DNA of 64,000 bases, taken from assembly GCF_025966695.1 (NCBI RefSeq), contig NZ_JAOEIY010000010.1:26704-90703 (forward strand). Reading direction: 5' to 3'. Origin of the DNA: Stutzerimonas sp. S1 (GTDB lineage Bacteria > Pseudomonadota > Gammaproteobacteria > Pseudomonadales > Pseudomonadaceae). Under the pieces are notes generated by a model. It had not been told where the DNA came from. It did not search any database and saw only the letters and a program-made list of their open reading frames with translations. This document shows positions 8,573-25,030 of the stretch, one piece after another. A program made the translations under genes and the position numbers. The stretch's first letter is position 1. Every line of letters starts with the position of its first letter.

Positions 8573-10732
8573 TCATACCGAAGCCTGGCCGATATGGCCT
8601 CTGCGCAGCGCTTCGATCACCGCGGCCTTCGGCCCATCGGCGACGACATGGCCGTTGTCCAGAACGATCAGCCGTTCGACCAGACTGAGCATCGACATGC
8701 GGTGGGTGATCAGCAGTACTGTCTTGCCCTGCGTCCAGCTTTGCAGGTGCAGGCGCAGGGCATCCTCGGTGCTGTTGTCCATGGCGCTGGTCGGCTCATC
8801 GAGCAGCAGGATCGGCGGGTCGAGCAGTAGCGCACGGGCCATCAGCACCAGCTGACGCTGGCCGCCAGACAGGAGCTGGCCACGTTCGCCCAGGGGCCGG
8901 TCGAAACCCAGCGGATGCTGGCGCGCCAGTTCATGTGCGCCGGTGAGCGTCGCGACTTCCAGCATGCGTTCATCGGTGACGTAGCGGGCACCGAGGGTCA
9001 GGTTGTCGCGCAGACTGCCGGCCAGTAGCGGCATGTCGTGGGAGACATAGCCGACCTGGCTGCGCAGGTCGGCGACGTCGATCTGCCGCAGATCCAGGCC
9101 GTCGAGCAGAATCTGCCCTTCGTTGGGCGTGTGCAGCCCCATGATCAGCCGGGCCAGTGTGCTCTTGCCCGAGCCGCTGCGACCGATGATCGCGACCCGC
9201 TCGCCGGGGGCGATGTGCAGGTTGATCCCGCGCAGTGATGGTGTGCTGAGGCCGGGATAGGTGAAGCTGAGCTGGCTGATGTCCAGCGCGCCTTTCAAGC
9301 GCGTGCGCTCCAGCGGGCGCTGACGCTCTCGGCGTTCTTGCGGCAATGCCATCAGCGCATCGGTGCTCTTCATGGTCAGTCGCGCCTGCTGCAGGCGGGT
9401 GATCAGGCTGGCGATCTGCCCCAGCGGCGAGAGCACGCGACTGCCGAGCATGTAGCAGGCCACCAGGGCACCGACGCTGAGCTGGCCGGCGATGATCAGG
9501 TAAACGCCGCCGACGATGGTCGCCATGCCGGCGAACTGCTGCAGGAACAGCGTGCCGTTGATGGCGATGGCCGAGAGCAGCCGCGCATGGCTGTCCAGGC
9601 GGGTGAGGGCGCCGTGGGTGCTTTCCCAGCGATGCTGGCGCTCGCTTTCGGCGCCGCAGACCTTCAGCGTCTCCAGTCCGCCGAGGGTTTCCACCAGCAG
9701 TGCCTGACGCTCGGCGGCCAGGGCCAGACTCTTCTGCACGGTGTCGCGAAGACGCGTCTGGATGATGAAGGCGAAGAGGGCGGTGATCGGGAAGGCGAGT
9801 AGTGGAATCACTACCAGCCAGCCACCGATCAGGCCGATCACCATGATGATCAGCAGAGCGAAGGGCAGATCGATCAGGCTGGTGAGCGTGACGGCGGTGA
9901 GAAAGTCGCGCAGGCCCTGAAAGTCATGAATGCTCTGGGCGAATCCCCCGACGGTGGCCGGTCGAGCGCTCATGTTCATGCCGGTGATGCGTTCGAACAA
10001 CGTGGCAGAGAGCACCATGTCGGTCTTTTTTCCGGCGGTGTCCAGCAAGTGGGCACGCAGGATGCGCAGCAGCAATTCGAACGAGGTGCCGATGAACAGG
10101 CCGATGGCGAGCACCCAGAGCGTGGCGGTGGCCTGATTGGGCACCACCCGGTCGTAGGTCTGCATGACGAACAGCGGCACCATCAGCCCGAGGATGTTGA
10201 CCAGCAGCGACGCCAGCATCGCGTCGGCGTACAGCCAGCGCGACAGCTTCAGCGTATCGCGAAACCAGGCGTGGACTCGCGGCAGCAGCGGGTTGCGCGC
10301 TTCCTCCAGTTCATGACGCGGGCGCGCGAAGAAGGCCTGGCCGCTGTATTCCGCGTCCAGCGCAGCAATGTCGACCCATTGTTCGCCACCGTCTGCTTCA
10401 CAGGGCAGGATCAGCGCCTTGTGCTCGTTCCCCCACTTGCTGAGCACGGCACTACGGCCGTCCTTCAGCAGCAACAGTACCGGCAGGTTGAGCGCGGAGA
10501 TCGAGCCCAGCTTGCGCTTGAGCACGCGCCCCTGCAGCCCCGCGCGCGCTGCCGCACGGGGAAGCAGCGCCGCCGACAGTCGCTGCTCGGGCATCGGCAG
10601 ACCGGCGCTCAGGCTGGCGCGGCTGGCCACGCAGCCGTGCTGCTTGCACAGGATCAGCAGACCATCCAGCAGCGGATCGTCGTGGCTGAGCCTCGGGTCA
10701 CTCGAAGGTGCTACCCGCTCCATCGTCGTCAA
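8573..10732 (-). CDS. lapB: LapB: type I secretion ABC transporter (permease-ATPase)
   Basis: A 719-residue inner-membrane ABC exporter subunit in three parts: an N-terminal C39-like domain (DPLLDGLLILCKQHGC...), which in this class binds substrate rather than cleaving it; a six-helix membrane domain (about 160-440); and an ATPase domain with Walker A GRSGSGKST, signature LLSGGQRQ, Walker B PILLLDEPTSAMD and switch His in LLITHR. By family it drives the RTX adhesin out of the cell in one step with LapC and LapE. The start appears to be TTG at 10730-10732, with TGGAG 8 nt upstream; an ATG three codons in is too far from that site. It lies 18 bp after lapE. Confidence 0.93.
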   Translation of the reverse strand: MTTMERVAPSSDPRLSHDDPLLDGLLILCKQHGCVASRASLSAGLPMPEQRLSAALLPRAAARAGLQGRVLKRKLGSISALNLPVLLLLKDGRSAVLSKWGNEHKALILPCEADGGEQWVDIAALDAEYSGQAFFARPRHELEEARNPLLPRVHAWFRDTLKLSRWLYADAMLASLLVNILGLMVPLFVMQTYDRVVPNQATATLWVLAIGLFIGTSFELLLRILRAHLLDTAGKKTDMVLSATLFERITGMNMSARPATVGGFAQSIHDFQGLRDFLTAVTLTSLIDLPFALLIIMVIGLIGGWLVVIPLLAFPITALFAFIIQTRLRDTVQKSLALAAERQALLVETLGGLETLKVCGAESERQHRWESTHGALTRLDSHARLLSAIAINGTLFLQQFAGMATIVGGVYLIIAGQLSVGALVACYMLGSRVLSPLGQIASLITRLQQARLTMKSTDALMALPQERRERQRPLERTRLKGALDISQLSFTYPGLSTPSLRGINLHIAPGERVAIIGRSGSGKSTLARLIMGLHTPNEGQILLDGLDLRQIDVADLRSQVGYVSHDMPLLAGSLRDNLTLGARYVTDERMLEVATLTGAHELARQHPLGFDRPLGERGQLLSGGQRQLVLMARALLLDPPILLLDEPTSAMDNSTEDALRLHLQSWTQGKTVLLITHRMSMLSLVERLIVLDNGHVVADGPKAAVIEALRRGHIGQASV

Positions 10733-10750
10733 ATTGCGTGCTCCAGGCGA

Positions 10751-12103
10751 TTAGCGAAGATCGGGCAGCTGCGCTTCGCTCTTCACTTCCGTAAGCGCGG
10801 TGGCCTCGGCTGGAATCACGACGTTCTTCATGCGCAGCAGATCGCCCATCGCGGCTACCACGCGGTACATCGAGTATTCCTCGGTGTAGCGCACGTCGGT
10901 GTAGCGACGGTTTGCGGTGAACAGCTCGTTCTCACTGTCCAGCAGGTCGAGCAGGGTGCGTTGGCCCAGGCCGAACTGCTGCTGGTAGGCCTGGCGGACG
11001 TTGTTGGTGTAATCGGCGTACTCACGTGCCTTTGGCGTCTGCAGCCGCGCATTTTCCATGGCGTTCCAGGCCAGCGAGAGGTTCTCGTTCAGCTGACGCA
11101 GGGCATTGTTGCGAATGTCCATGGCCTGGTTGATCTGGTGTGAGGTGGCGCGCAGCCGGGCCTTGTCACGATTGCCGTTGAACAGGTTGTAATTCATCAC
11201 CACCGCCGCACGCCACTTGTTGTAGTGGCCTTCTTCGCCGCTGATGTTGTCATTGGCCATGGTGGCGAGCTCGACATCGAAGCGCGGGTAGAACGGCGAC
11301 TTGGCGATCTCGTACTGCTTCTCGGCGGCGTTGACATCCGCCTGCGCGGATTTCAGGTACGGGTTGTTCGCGACTACCCGCTGGCGGGCTTCCAGCAAGT
11401 CTCCCGGCATCTCGCCCTTGAGTGACGCGGGTGTTTCCAGCTCGTCGGGCATGCGACCCACCACGCTGACAAAATTGGCCTCGGCATCCGCCAGGTTCAC
11501 CTGCTCGGTGTACAGGTTGTTCTCGGCGAGGGCGCGACGCGCCTCGGACTGATCTGCATCGGCGGCGCTGCCGACGCCACGCTGGCGGCGCAGGCCGATC
11601 TGGTCATTGATCCGCAGGTGAGCCTTCAGGTTGTTTTCGGCCAGGGCGACCATCTCGCGACGCTTCAAAACCTCCAGATAAACCTGCGCAGTACGCAGCG
11701 CGAGACTTTCCGTCGTGCCGAGCACCTGATAGGCGCGAGCATTGACGACGGCTTCGGTGCGATCGACTTCGTTGGGCGTGTTGAACCCATCGAACAGCAT
11801 CTGACGCAGGCGCAGCTCCGCGTTGCGCGCATTGAGCGTCTCGGAGTGGCTGTCACCGACGCGAGTGCTTGGGCTGTCCGTATTTTCCCGCCCATAGGCC
11901 AGCAGCATGTCCACGGTCGGCAGATACCCGCCCTTGGCCATCTTGGCCTGCTCATCGGCAGTCAACCGGCTGTTGATATCCGCACGCAGCTCCGGGTGGT
12001 TGGTAAGGGTGCTCTGAATGGCTTCGGTAAGGTTCATGGCCTGGGCTTCGGAACAGGCCATGGCGATCAGCATCGCGCTCCAGAGGGGGGTCAGTTTTCG
12101 CAT
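10751..12103 (-). CDS. lapE: LapE: TolC-family outer-membrane channel
   Basis: 450 residues with a signal peptide (MRKLTPLWSAMLIAMACSEA, likely cleaved after AQA) and two TolC-like repeats of long helices around strand segments (MNLTEAIQSTLTNHPELRA at the start of the mature protein; AVVMNYNLFNGNRDKARLRA at the middle). It would form the trimeric outer-membrane exit duct for the adhesin. In the LapA model of P. fluorescens, the retained adhesin stays plugged in this pore through its N-terminal module until LapG cuts it. It is the first gene of lapE-lapB-lapC, divergent from the adhesin across a 434-bp AT-rich region. Confidence 0.93.
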   Translation of the reverse strand: MRKLTPLWSAMLIAMACSEAQAMNLTEAIQSTLTNHPELRADINSRLTADEQAKMAKGGYLPTVDMLLAYGRENTDSPSTRVGDSHSETLNARNAELRLRQMLFDGFNTPNEVDRTEAVVNARAYQVLGTTESLALRTAQVYLEVLKRREMVALAENNLKAHLRINDQIGLRRQRGVGSAADADQSEARRALAENNLYTEQVNLADAEANFVSVVGRMPDELETPASLKGEMPGDLLEARQRVVANNPYLKSAQADVNAAEKQYEIAKSPFYPRFDVELATMANDNISGEEGHYNKWRAAVVMNYNLFNGNRDKARLRATSHQINQAMDIRNNALRQLNENLSLAWNAMENARLQTPKAREYADYTNNVRQAYQQQFGLGQRTLLDLLDSENELFTANRRYTDVRYTEEYSMYRVVAAMGDLLRMKNVVIPAEATALTEVKSEAQLPDLR

Positions 12104-17811
<5,708 letters not shown>

Positions 17812-17825
17812 GCCTGACTGCTCAA

Positions 17826-17862
17826 GCCCGCCACTCGCGAGGGTGGCGGGCTCGCTTATTTG
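17826..17862 (+). terminator. Probable terminator after the adhesin gene
   Basis: A 9-bp perfect GC stem (17826-17834 with 17843-17851, GCCCGCCAC/GTGGCGGGC) with an 8-nt loop, followed by a weak T-rich stretch (CTCGCTTATTT). It lies 15 bp after the adhesin stop and just before the next gene's ribosome site, so it may lower rather than abolish read-through into that gene. Confidence 0.6.
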
Positions 17863-17872
17863 AGGAATTTGT

Positions 17873-18217
17873 ATGCTCTATATCGAGCGAGACCGCGGCG
17901 GACAGCTCCAGCGTGTCGAAGCGGAGCCTTTCGAAGGCATGACCGGAACGATGCTGGCCGACAGCGACGAGGCGCTGAGCTGGCTCGCGGCGCAGAATGA
18001 TGAGCACGCACAGCGGGTCGGCCTGCAGGCCTCCGACCTGGAGATGGTGCGGGTGCTGGAAGACCTCATCAGTGTGCTGATCGATCGTGGCGTTATCCGT
18101 TTCACGGATCTGCCGGAGGCGGCCCAGCGCAAGCTACGTGCGCGTCAGCAGACGCGGGCTAGGCTCGGCGGCTTGGGCGGCCTGCTCGGCGACGATGACG
18201 AGCAGCCGTTGCTCTAA
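17873..18217 (+). CDS. Conserved small protein next to the Lap genes, unknown function
   Basis: 114 residues, no signal peptide or membrane segment. The start MLYIERDRGGQLQRVEAEPFEGMTG and the core DLEMVRVLEDLISVLIDRGVIRFTDLPEAAQRKL match a family I remember from Pseudomonas genomes, often mislabelled as tryptophan synthase beta-subunit-like; no tryptophan synthase active site is present. The middle is helical and acidic; the end (LGGLGGLLGDDDEQPLL) is acidic. The ATG at 17873 follows TGAGGA. It lies between the adhesin and convergent lapD, so a link to adhesin biogenesis or c-di-GMP signalling is possible but unproven. Confidence 0.8.
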   Translation: MLYIERDRGGQLQRVEAEPFEGMTGTMLADSDEALSWLAAQNDEHAQRVGLQASDLEMVRVLEDLISVLIDRGVIRFTDLPEAAQRKLRARQQTRARLGGLGGLLGDDDEQPLL

Positions 18218-18261
18218 CGTTCACTGCGCAGCCGCGGCAAGGCTGGCTCCATCGGTGCCAA

Positions 18262-20217
18262 TCAGTATCCCGATTGCTCCGGCCACGGGTGTGGCACGCC
18301 CACGGCATGCCCCATGACACCATGCACGCCCAGCGCCGCTAGCGTTATGCGCTCCTCCTCGGTCTCGACCATCTCGGCAATCAGCGGCAAGTCGATGCTG
18401 TGGGTGGTTCGGTTAATCGCCTCGATGAACAAACGCTTGTCCTCGTCCCGCTCAATGCCGCGGACATAGGTCCCGTCGATCTTCAGATAGACCAACCCCA
18501 GGTGCGCCAGGTTGGCGAGTTTGCTGAAATCGCCGCCGAAGTGCTGCAGACCGACATGGGCGCCCGTCGCGCGTAGCATCTGGCTGCATTGTTGCAGGAC
18601 GGTGGCTGCGGGCAGATGACGCGCGTCCAGCTCCAGGTACAGGCAACTGGCCTGTTCGCGGTTGTTGCGTAGCAACTGGACGATTCGTCCAAGGCTGAGG
18701 GCGTCCCGCAGCGTCGTGCTGGAAAGGCTGATAGCCAGCGCTGCCGGGGTAATCCGCAGATGCTCGATGGCACGCTCGAGCATCACCAGGTCGAAGCGTG
18801 CCGACCAACCCAGTCGTTCGACCCATGGCAGGAAGCTGCCGGCCGTAAGGATTTCGCCATTGGCGATCGGTAGGCGTGCCAGCAACTTGTGATGAAGCTG
18901 CTGGCTCGGGCTGGAGGCCAGCACCACGGGTTGCACGAAGATGGCCAGAGTGCGCCGTTCAAGTGCTTCATCGAGGAGCTGATACCAGCCGTGTTCACTG
19001 TGTACGACAGGGGCCTGGTGACTGAATTCGTGCCAGTTCGGCGCACTGTCGCTCTGCGCCAACGCCAACGCCTGATCGGCTCGTTCCAGTACTTCACCGG
19101 GTGTGTCGCCGACACGGAATTCGGTTAAACCGATGTGGGCGACGGGTTCGCTGTCGCTCGCGCCGGTGGGGCGCAGGGTTTCCAGATCGACGCTCAGCGT
19201 TTCGGCGAGCTGGCTGGCTTCCGCTTCGTGCAGTCCCGGGGCGAGCAGGACGAAGTCGCTACCGCGGCTGCGGCCGGCCAGCCAGTTGGGGTGTCCACGT
19301 TCGCTTTTGACGCGCTTGAGCAGTTCGCCAATCGCCATGATCAACTGGTCGCTGTGCTGGCTGCCGAGTCGCTGGTTGAGCCCGTTCAGGTCATGGATAC
19401 GCAGTAGCAGCAGGTAGCCGGTGCCATGATGCTCTGCGGGCGCAAGCTGGGTTGCCAGACGCTGGTCCAGCAAGCGGCGGTTGGCCAGGCCGGTCAGCTC
19501 GTCCTGATAGGCCTGTTGATGAAGTTGTTCGCTGCGTGCCGCTTCCTCGGCGAAGAGCATCTGCAACTTGGCGACCATCTGGTTCATTGCCTGCACCACG
19601 CGGCGCAGTTCTGGCGTTCGCGGCAACTCGGGCAAGGCGACGAATTCGCGCTGGGTAATGGCATGTGCCTGCTCGACCATGCGATCCAGCGGTCTAAGCT
19701 GGCGACGCAGCAGCCAGCCACCGAGCAGGGCGCTGACCAGTCCGCAGCCGAGCAGCCAGTAGAGTGTGGCAATGGTGCTGTCCCAGACCTTGGCCAGAGC
19801 GAACTCTGGATGGCTGATCACTTCCACCCGCGCCGCCTGTTCCCAGCCGCGCATGATCAGCGCGTCGCCGCCTTGGGCTGGCAGGTTGACCAGCCGGGCG
19901 AACCAGGCCGGCACCTGCTCGCTGGCGATGTTGCTGGTGCGTTCGATGATCGCGTTGCCGTCGTCGAGCGAGACGACGCGGATGCTGCTGAAATAACCGC
20001 TGTCGAAGATCGAGTTGACCATGAGTTCGAGCATGACCGGGTCGTCGACGTGCGGCGTCATCGACAGCGCTAGTGCGGTGGCCGCGTCCTGAGCGTGAGA
20101 GCGAAGCTGGCTGATCGACTGTTCGCGGGAATGTTCGACGCTGGCGATGAAGCTACCCGCGAAAGCCACCACCAGAAACAGGCAGATGGCGAGAAACAGC
20201 TGCTTGAGTAACGACAT
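18262..20217 (-). CDS. lapD: LapD: inner-membrane c-di-GMP receptor controlling LapG
   Basis: 651 residues: membrane helix 1 (about 5-25), a periplasmic LapD/MoxY-type domain (about 26-145), helix 2 (about 150-170), a HAMP linker, a GGDEF-like domain and an EAL-like domain. Both catalytic motifs are broken: RGSDF at 318-322 replaces GGDEF, and KLLARL at 444-449 replaces the EAL motif, so it should sense c-di-GMP rather than make or degrade it. A tryptophan at 125 (RGWEQ) matches the residue used by P. fluorescens LapD to grip LapG. With c-di-GMP bound, LapD is expected to hold LapG in the periplasm and so keep the adhesin on the cell. It starts 8 bp after lapG ends. Confidence 0.94.
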   Translation of the reverse strand: MSLLKQLFLAICLFLVVAFAGSFIASVEHSREQSISQLRSHAQDAATALALSMTPHVDDPVMLELMVNSIFDSGYFSSIRVVSLDDGNAIIERTSNIASEQVPAWFARLVNLPAQGGDALIMRGWEQAARVEVISHPEFALAKVWDSTIATLYWLLGCGLVSALLGGWLLRRQLRPLDRMVEQAHAITQREFVALPELPRTPELRRVVQAMNQMVAKLQMLFAEEAARSEQLHQQAYQDELTGLANRRLLDQRLATQLAPAEHHGTGYLLLLRIHDLNGLNQRLGSQHSDQLIMAIGELLKRVKSERGHPNWLAGRSRGSDFVLLAPGLHEAEASQLAETLSVDLETLRPTGASDSEPVAHIGLTEFRVGDTPGEVLERADQALALAQSDSAPNWHEFSHQAPVVHSEHGWYQLLDEALERRTLAIFVQPVVLASSPSQQLHHKLLARLPIANGEILTAGSFLPWVERLGWSARFDLVMLERAIEHLRITPAALAISLSSTTLRDALSLGRIVQLLRNNREQASCLYLELDARHLPAATVLQQCSQMLRATGAHVGLQHFGGDFSKLANLAHLGLVYLKIDGTYVRGIERDEDKRLFIEAINRTTHSIDLPLIAEMVETEEERITLAALGVHGVMGHAVGVPHPWPEQSGY

Positions 20218-20225
20218 ACTTCCCC

Positions 20226-20939
20226 CTAGCCCTCACCTACAACAAATCCTTCGGCCCGCATCCTGAGCAGGACGTCCTGCCAGCGTGACAGCCTTTTGCT
20301 ATCTCCGCTACGTTTGCCGCCACCGGCACCCGGTACGTACAGTCCTTCAGCATTGAAGGCGTAAACCGGCAGAAGATCCTGGCGCTGCGAGGCGGGGCGG
20401 ATGGCGCCGTCGATGTTATCCAGCACCAGCGGATCGGCGGTGGGCGTCGCGTAGTAGGTCAGCACCATGTGCGCCTGATTCAGCCGCAGCGCCTTGACGT
20501 AGGTGATACGCAGCCTGTCGCTCGGCACGCCTAGCCGGCGCAGCGTGAAGTACTTGGCCAATGCGTAGTCTTCGCAGTCACCCGCGCCGCGGATCAGCGA
20601 TTCCACGGGCGTGGCCCAGTAGTCGTCCTGTTCCCAGACCCAGACATCGTCACTGAAGCGGATGTGCCGATTGAAGAAGCGATTGACTTCGGCCAACTGC
20701 TGCAGCTCGGGGAGCTCACCACTCTGCTGCAGTAATGCTTGCCAGGCTTCGATTCGCGGAAGCGCATCGTCGAGCGCGCCGTAGCGTTTTTCGAGGCTGC
20801 GGTAGATGCGTTCGAAGTCCCACGGCTGCCAGCTCGCCGAGCGGGCCAGGCTCCATATCGGGGTGCTCAGCAAGACGAGCACGAGGAACATCACCAGCGG
20901 GCGGTGGCGGCTTGCAGGACCAGGCTGCAAAGGCTGCAT
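20226..20939 (-). CDS. lapG: LapG: periplasmic cysteine protease that releases the adhesin
   Basis: 237 residues with an N-terminal signal or anchor (about 15-32, LVMFLVLVLLSTPIWSL), then a bacterial transglutaminase-like cysteine protease domain (DUF920/peptidase C93). The expected catalytic triad is visible: Cys122 in GAGDCEDYALAKYF, His157 in NQAHMVLTYY and Asp174 in LVLDNID. The acidic residues beside Cys122 (D121, E123) are the family's calcium-binding pair. It should cut the TAAG site of the adhesin at 12538. I chose the ATG at 20937-20939, preceded by GGAGAG; the longer frame to 21125 overlaps the next gene. It is co-directional with lapD. Confidence 0.94.
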   Translation of the reverse strand: MQPLQPGPASRHRPLVMFLVLVLLSTPIWSLARSASWQPWDFERIYRSLEKRYGALDDALPRIEAWQALLQQSGELPELQQLAEVNRFFNRHIRFSDDVWVWEQDDYWATPVESLIRGAGDCEDYALAKYFTLRRLGVPSDRLRITYVKALRLNQAHMVLTYYATPTADPLVLDNIDGAIRPASQRQDLLPVYAFNAEGLYVPGAGGGKRSGDSKRLSRWQDVLLRMRAEGFVVGEG

Positions 20940-20983
20940 TGGCTGCTCTCCATAGCGAATCCGGCCGAGTGGCAGGATCGTGC

Positions 20984-21403
20984 TCACTGGCGTGGTTTGG
21001 CTTGGACCGTGCGCAGGGTTTTCTGTTTGATGATGTACAGCGTGACCAAGGCCGCGCTGAGCAGCATGCCGATCCGCGCCCAGAGGATTGGCACCAGCCA
21101 GCAAGAAATACCGATGCTCACCCACATGGTGAGGATGGTGTAGGCCTTGCCTTTGAGCGGGATGCCGTTGCCTTCCAGGTAATCGCGGAACCAGGGACCT
21201 AGCCGCGGATGCTCGACCAGCCAGACATAAAAGCGCTCCGAGCTGCGTACAAAACAGGCGGCAGCGAGCAGCATGAAGGGCGTGGTGGGCAGCACCGGCA
21301 GGAAGATGCCGATCACCCCTAGTGTTACCGCAAGCCAGCCGATCGTCAGCAGCACGTAGCGCACCATGGGATTGCGGTGCTGCTGAATATCGCGGTGCGC
21401 CAC
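20984..21403 (-). CDS. ybaN: YbaN-like inner-membrane protein (DUF454)
   Basis: A 139-residue integral membrane protein of the DUF454 family; E. coli YbaN is the well-known member. The core IGWLAVTLGVIGIFLPVLPTTPFMLLAAACFVRSSERFYVWL is strongly conserved, followed by two more hydrophobic segments. The function is unknown. The start is uncertain: a GTG at 21401-21403 has a plausible GGGTAG upstream, while an ATG at 21365-21367 (MVRYVLLTIGW) fits the E. coli length better but has no ribosome site. It lies 44 bp before lapG and 16 bp after the UPF0149 gene, so the four genes may form one transcript. Confidence 0.85.
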   Translation of the reverse strand: MAHRDIQQHRNPMVRYVLLTIGWLAVTLGVIGIFLPVLPTTPFMLLAAACFVRSSERFYVWLVEHPRLGPWFRDYLEGNGIPLKGKAYTILTMWVSIGISCWLVPILWARIGMLLSAALVTLYIIKQKTLRTVQAKPRQ

Positions 21404-21419
21404 GGCGGCTACCCAGTTA

Positions 21420-22007
21420 TCAGTGGCGGCGCGGCTTGAGCAGCGCCGGCTTTTCCTCGGGGGCGTGGCAGATCAGATAAAGGGCGGTGAGCAGTTCCGG
21501 AATCTGCGCGACCATTTCATCTACCAGCTCGGGACTGTCGGCGATCTCGGCGAACTCCGGCTGCTCGTCGAACAGGCCGGAGCCGACCATGATGGGCAGC
21601 AGCAGCTCGCTGACTTCCTCTTCGGAGTCCTCGAACCAGACCTCTTCGCGCATGAATACGCCTTCCATGAAGCCGATGCACCAGCCGCGCAGGTCGGATT
21701 CATCCGGCTCCTCGCCCAAGTCCAGCTCGCAGGGCAATTCCATGTCTTCGTCGCTGGCCAGCTGCCGGGCAATATGCGCCTTGAGCTGAATCAGCGTCGC
21801 CTCGATGGCTTCGCGCTCGGTATCGTCCTTGTACTTCGGTGGTTCGGAGAACAGGGCGTCGATCCACTCGCGCTCCGGCACCTGTTCGGAGCAGATGCAC
21901 AGCGCCGTCAGGTAGCCATGTGCGGCGATGTAATCCAACGCCTCTTCATGCAAGTCATCGGCATCCAGAAAAACTTGCAGGCGGGTGAGTTGCTCGGCGA
22001 AAGACAT
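21420..22007 (-). CDS. UPF0149 / YecA-like family protein
   Basis: A 195-residue acidic cytoplasmic protein of the YecA/YgfB (UPF0149) type: the first half has LTALCICSEQVPEREWIDALF, the second half the family motif LRGWCIGFMEGVF and acidic helices. It lacks the C-terminal SEC-C zinc motif found in some members and ends in a basic KPRRH. The biochemical function is unknown. The ATG at 22007 follows AAGGTAG. It is divergent from recQ (200-bp gap) and first in a run with ybaN, lapG and lapD. Confidence 0.82.
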   Translation of the reverse strand: MSFAEQLTRLQVFLDADDLHEEALDYIAAHGYLTALCICSEQVPEREWIDALFSEPPKYKDDTEREAIEATLIQLKAHIARQLASDEDMELPCELDLGEEPDESDLRGWCIGFMEGVFMREEVWFEDSEEEVSELLLPIMVGSGLFDEQPEFAEIADSPELVDEMVAQIPELLTALYLICHAPEEKPALLKPRRH

Positions 22008-22207
22008 CGGGAACTACCTTGGGGGGGAAGACAAGCGGGATTCTAGACGAGGCGCGGGATGCAAGCTACTTCGGCGGCCACATGCGACGATAAACCCGGC
22101 GCGCCGGGTGGCTCGTGAATCGGCCGAGGGACGCCGAAGGCCGACCGCTGCGTCCTGAACTCTGGCGACTGCTCGCGTATACTGCGCGCCTTGTTTCGGA
22201 GACCGGC

Positions 22208-24331
<2,124 letters not shown>

Positions 24332-24461
24332 CCAACTGCGTCGTGTCGCAGCGCCATTGCCTGCCGCGGTGCCCGGTACCGTGGCGGGTATGGGTCGCTG
24401 CGGCGCGCTGCGGGTGCGGGTTGCTCGCCCTTGGTAGGCTTGCCTGCACACAGAAGCTGTG

Positions 24462-24481
24462 ATTAGCTCGCTAATAATTAG
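24462..24481. promoter_or_regulatory. SlyA/MarR-type operator upstream of the MarR-family gene
   Basis: 24462-24475 is a perfect dyad, ATTAGC-TC-GCTAAT, very close to the SlyA consensus TTAGCAAGCTAA. It overlaps a second dyad, CTAAT-A-ATTAG (24471-24481), so three ATTAG-type half-sites follow one another. It ends 22 bp before the MarR start codon, over the likely promoter, so autorepression is the simple reading. Confidence 0.65.
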
Positions 24482-24503
24482 TTTTTGCAGGAATGCAAGT
24501 TTC

Positions 24504-24935
24504 ATGTACGCCGAGCAACATCGCTTCGCCATGCAGTTGGCGCAACTCTCGCGTGGCTGGCGCGCCGAACTGGATCGGCGGCTGGCCGATCTTGGGTTAT
24601 CGCAAGCCCGCTGGCTGGTGCTCCTGCACCTGGCCCGGTTCGATCACGCACCGACGCAGCGGGAACTGGCACAGAGCGTTGCAGTGGAAGGACCGACGCT
24701 GGCCCGCCTGCTCGACAGTCTCGAAGCTCAGGGCCTGGTCCATCGACAGGCTTCTCTGGAGGATCGACGGGCCAAACGTATCTCGCTCGGCGCTCCGGCG
24801 CTGCCGCTGATCGAACGCATCGAAGCGATTTCGACACAGGTGCGCGAGGAGCTATTCGCCGGCATTCCCGAGGAAGATCTGCGCAAATGCCAGCAGGTGC
24901 ATGCGCGCATTCTCGCCAACCTGAACAAGGGCTGA
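24504..24935 (+). CDS. MarR/SlyA-family transcriptional regulator
   Basis: A 143-residue winged-helix DNA-binding protein, dimeric by family. The helix-turn-helix is TQRELAQSVAVEGPTLARLLDSLEAQGLVHRQAS, followed by the wing DRRAKRISLG, and helices at both ends form the dimer interface. The sequence is closest in type to SlyA/HosA-like regulators (RWLVLLHLARFDHAPTQRELA). The ATG at 24504 has AGGA about 10 nt upstream; the frame is open to 24459 but those codons cross the operator. The operator overlap suggests that it controls itself. Its ligand and other targets are unknown. It is convergent with plpD. Confidence 0.9.
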   Translation: MYAEQHRFAMQLAQLSRGWRAELDRRLADLGLSQARWLVLLHLARFDHAPTQRELAQSVAVEGPTLARLLDSLEAQGLVHRQASLEDRRAKRISLGAPALPLIERIEAISTQVREELFAGIPEEDLRKCQQVHARILANLNKG

Positions 24936-24954
24936 AGGCAGCCAGCGGCCTTCA
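24933..24954 (+). terminator. Weak hairpin at the MarR stop codon
   Basis: TGAAGGC (24933-24939, including the stop codon) pairs with GCCTTCA (24948-24954) around an 8-nt loop. No T-run follows, so it may slow or stabilise the transcript rather than terminate it alone. It sits between two convergent genes. Confidence 0.35.
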
Positions 24955-25030
24955 GGCTATTCGGGATTAGCCAGCCTCGATGCGCAGGGTTCCGGTACTG
25001 CGCTGCGATTTCCAGCTGTCGCGCCGGTCG

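Noticed and set aside
17873..18217. Tryptophan synthase beta subunit
   Set aside because: Far too short and without the PLP-lysine or substrate motifs of TrpB; it is a separate small family.
18262..20217. Active diguanylate cyclase/phosphodiesterase
   Set aside because: RGSDF replaces GGDEF and KLLARL replaces the EAL motif; with LapG beside it, a receptor is the better call.
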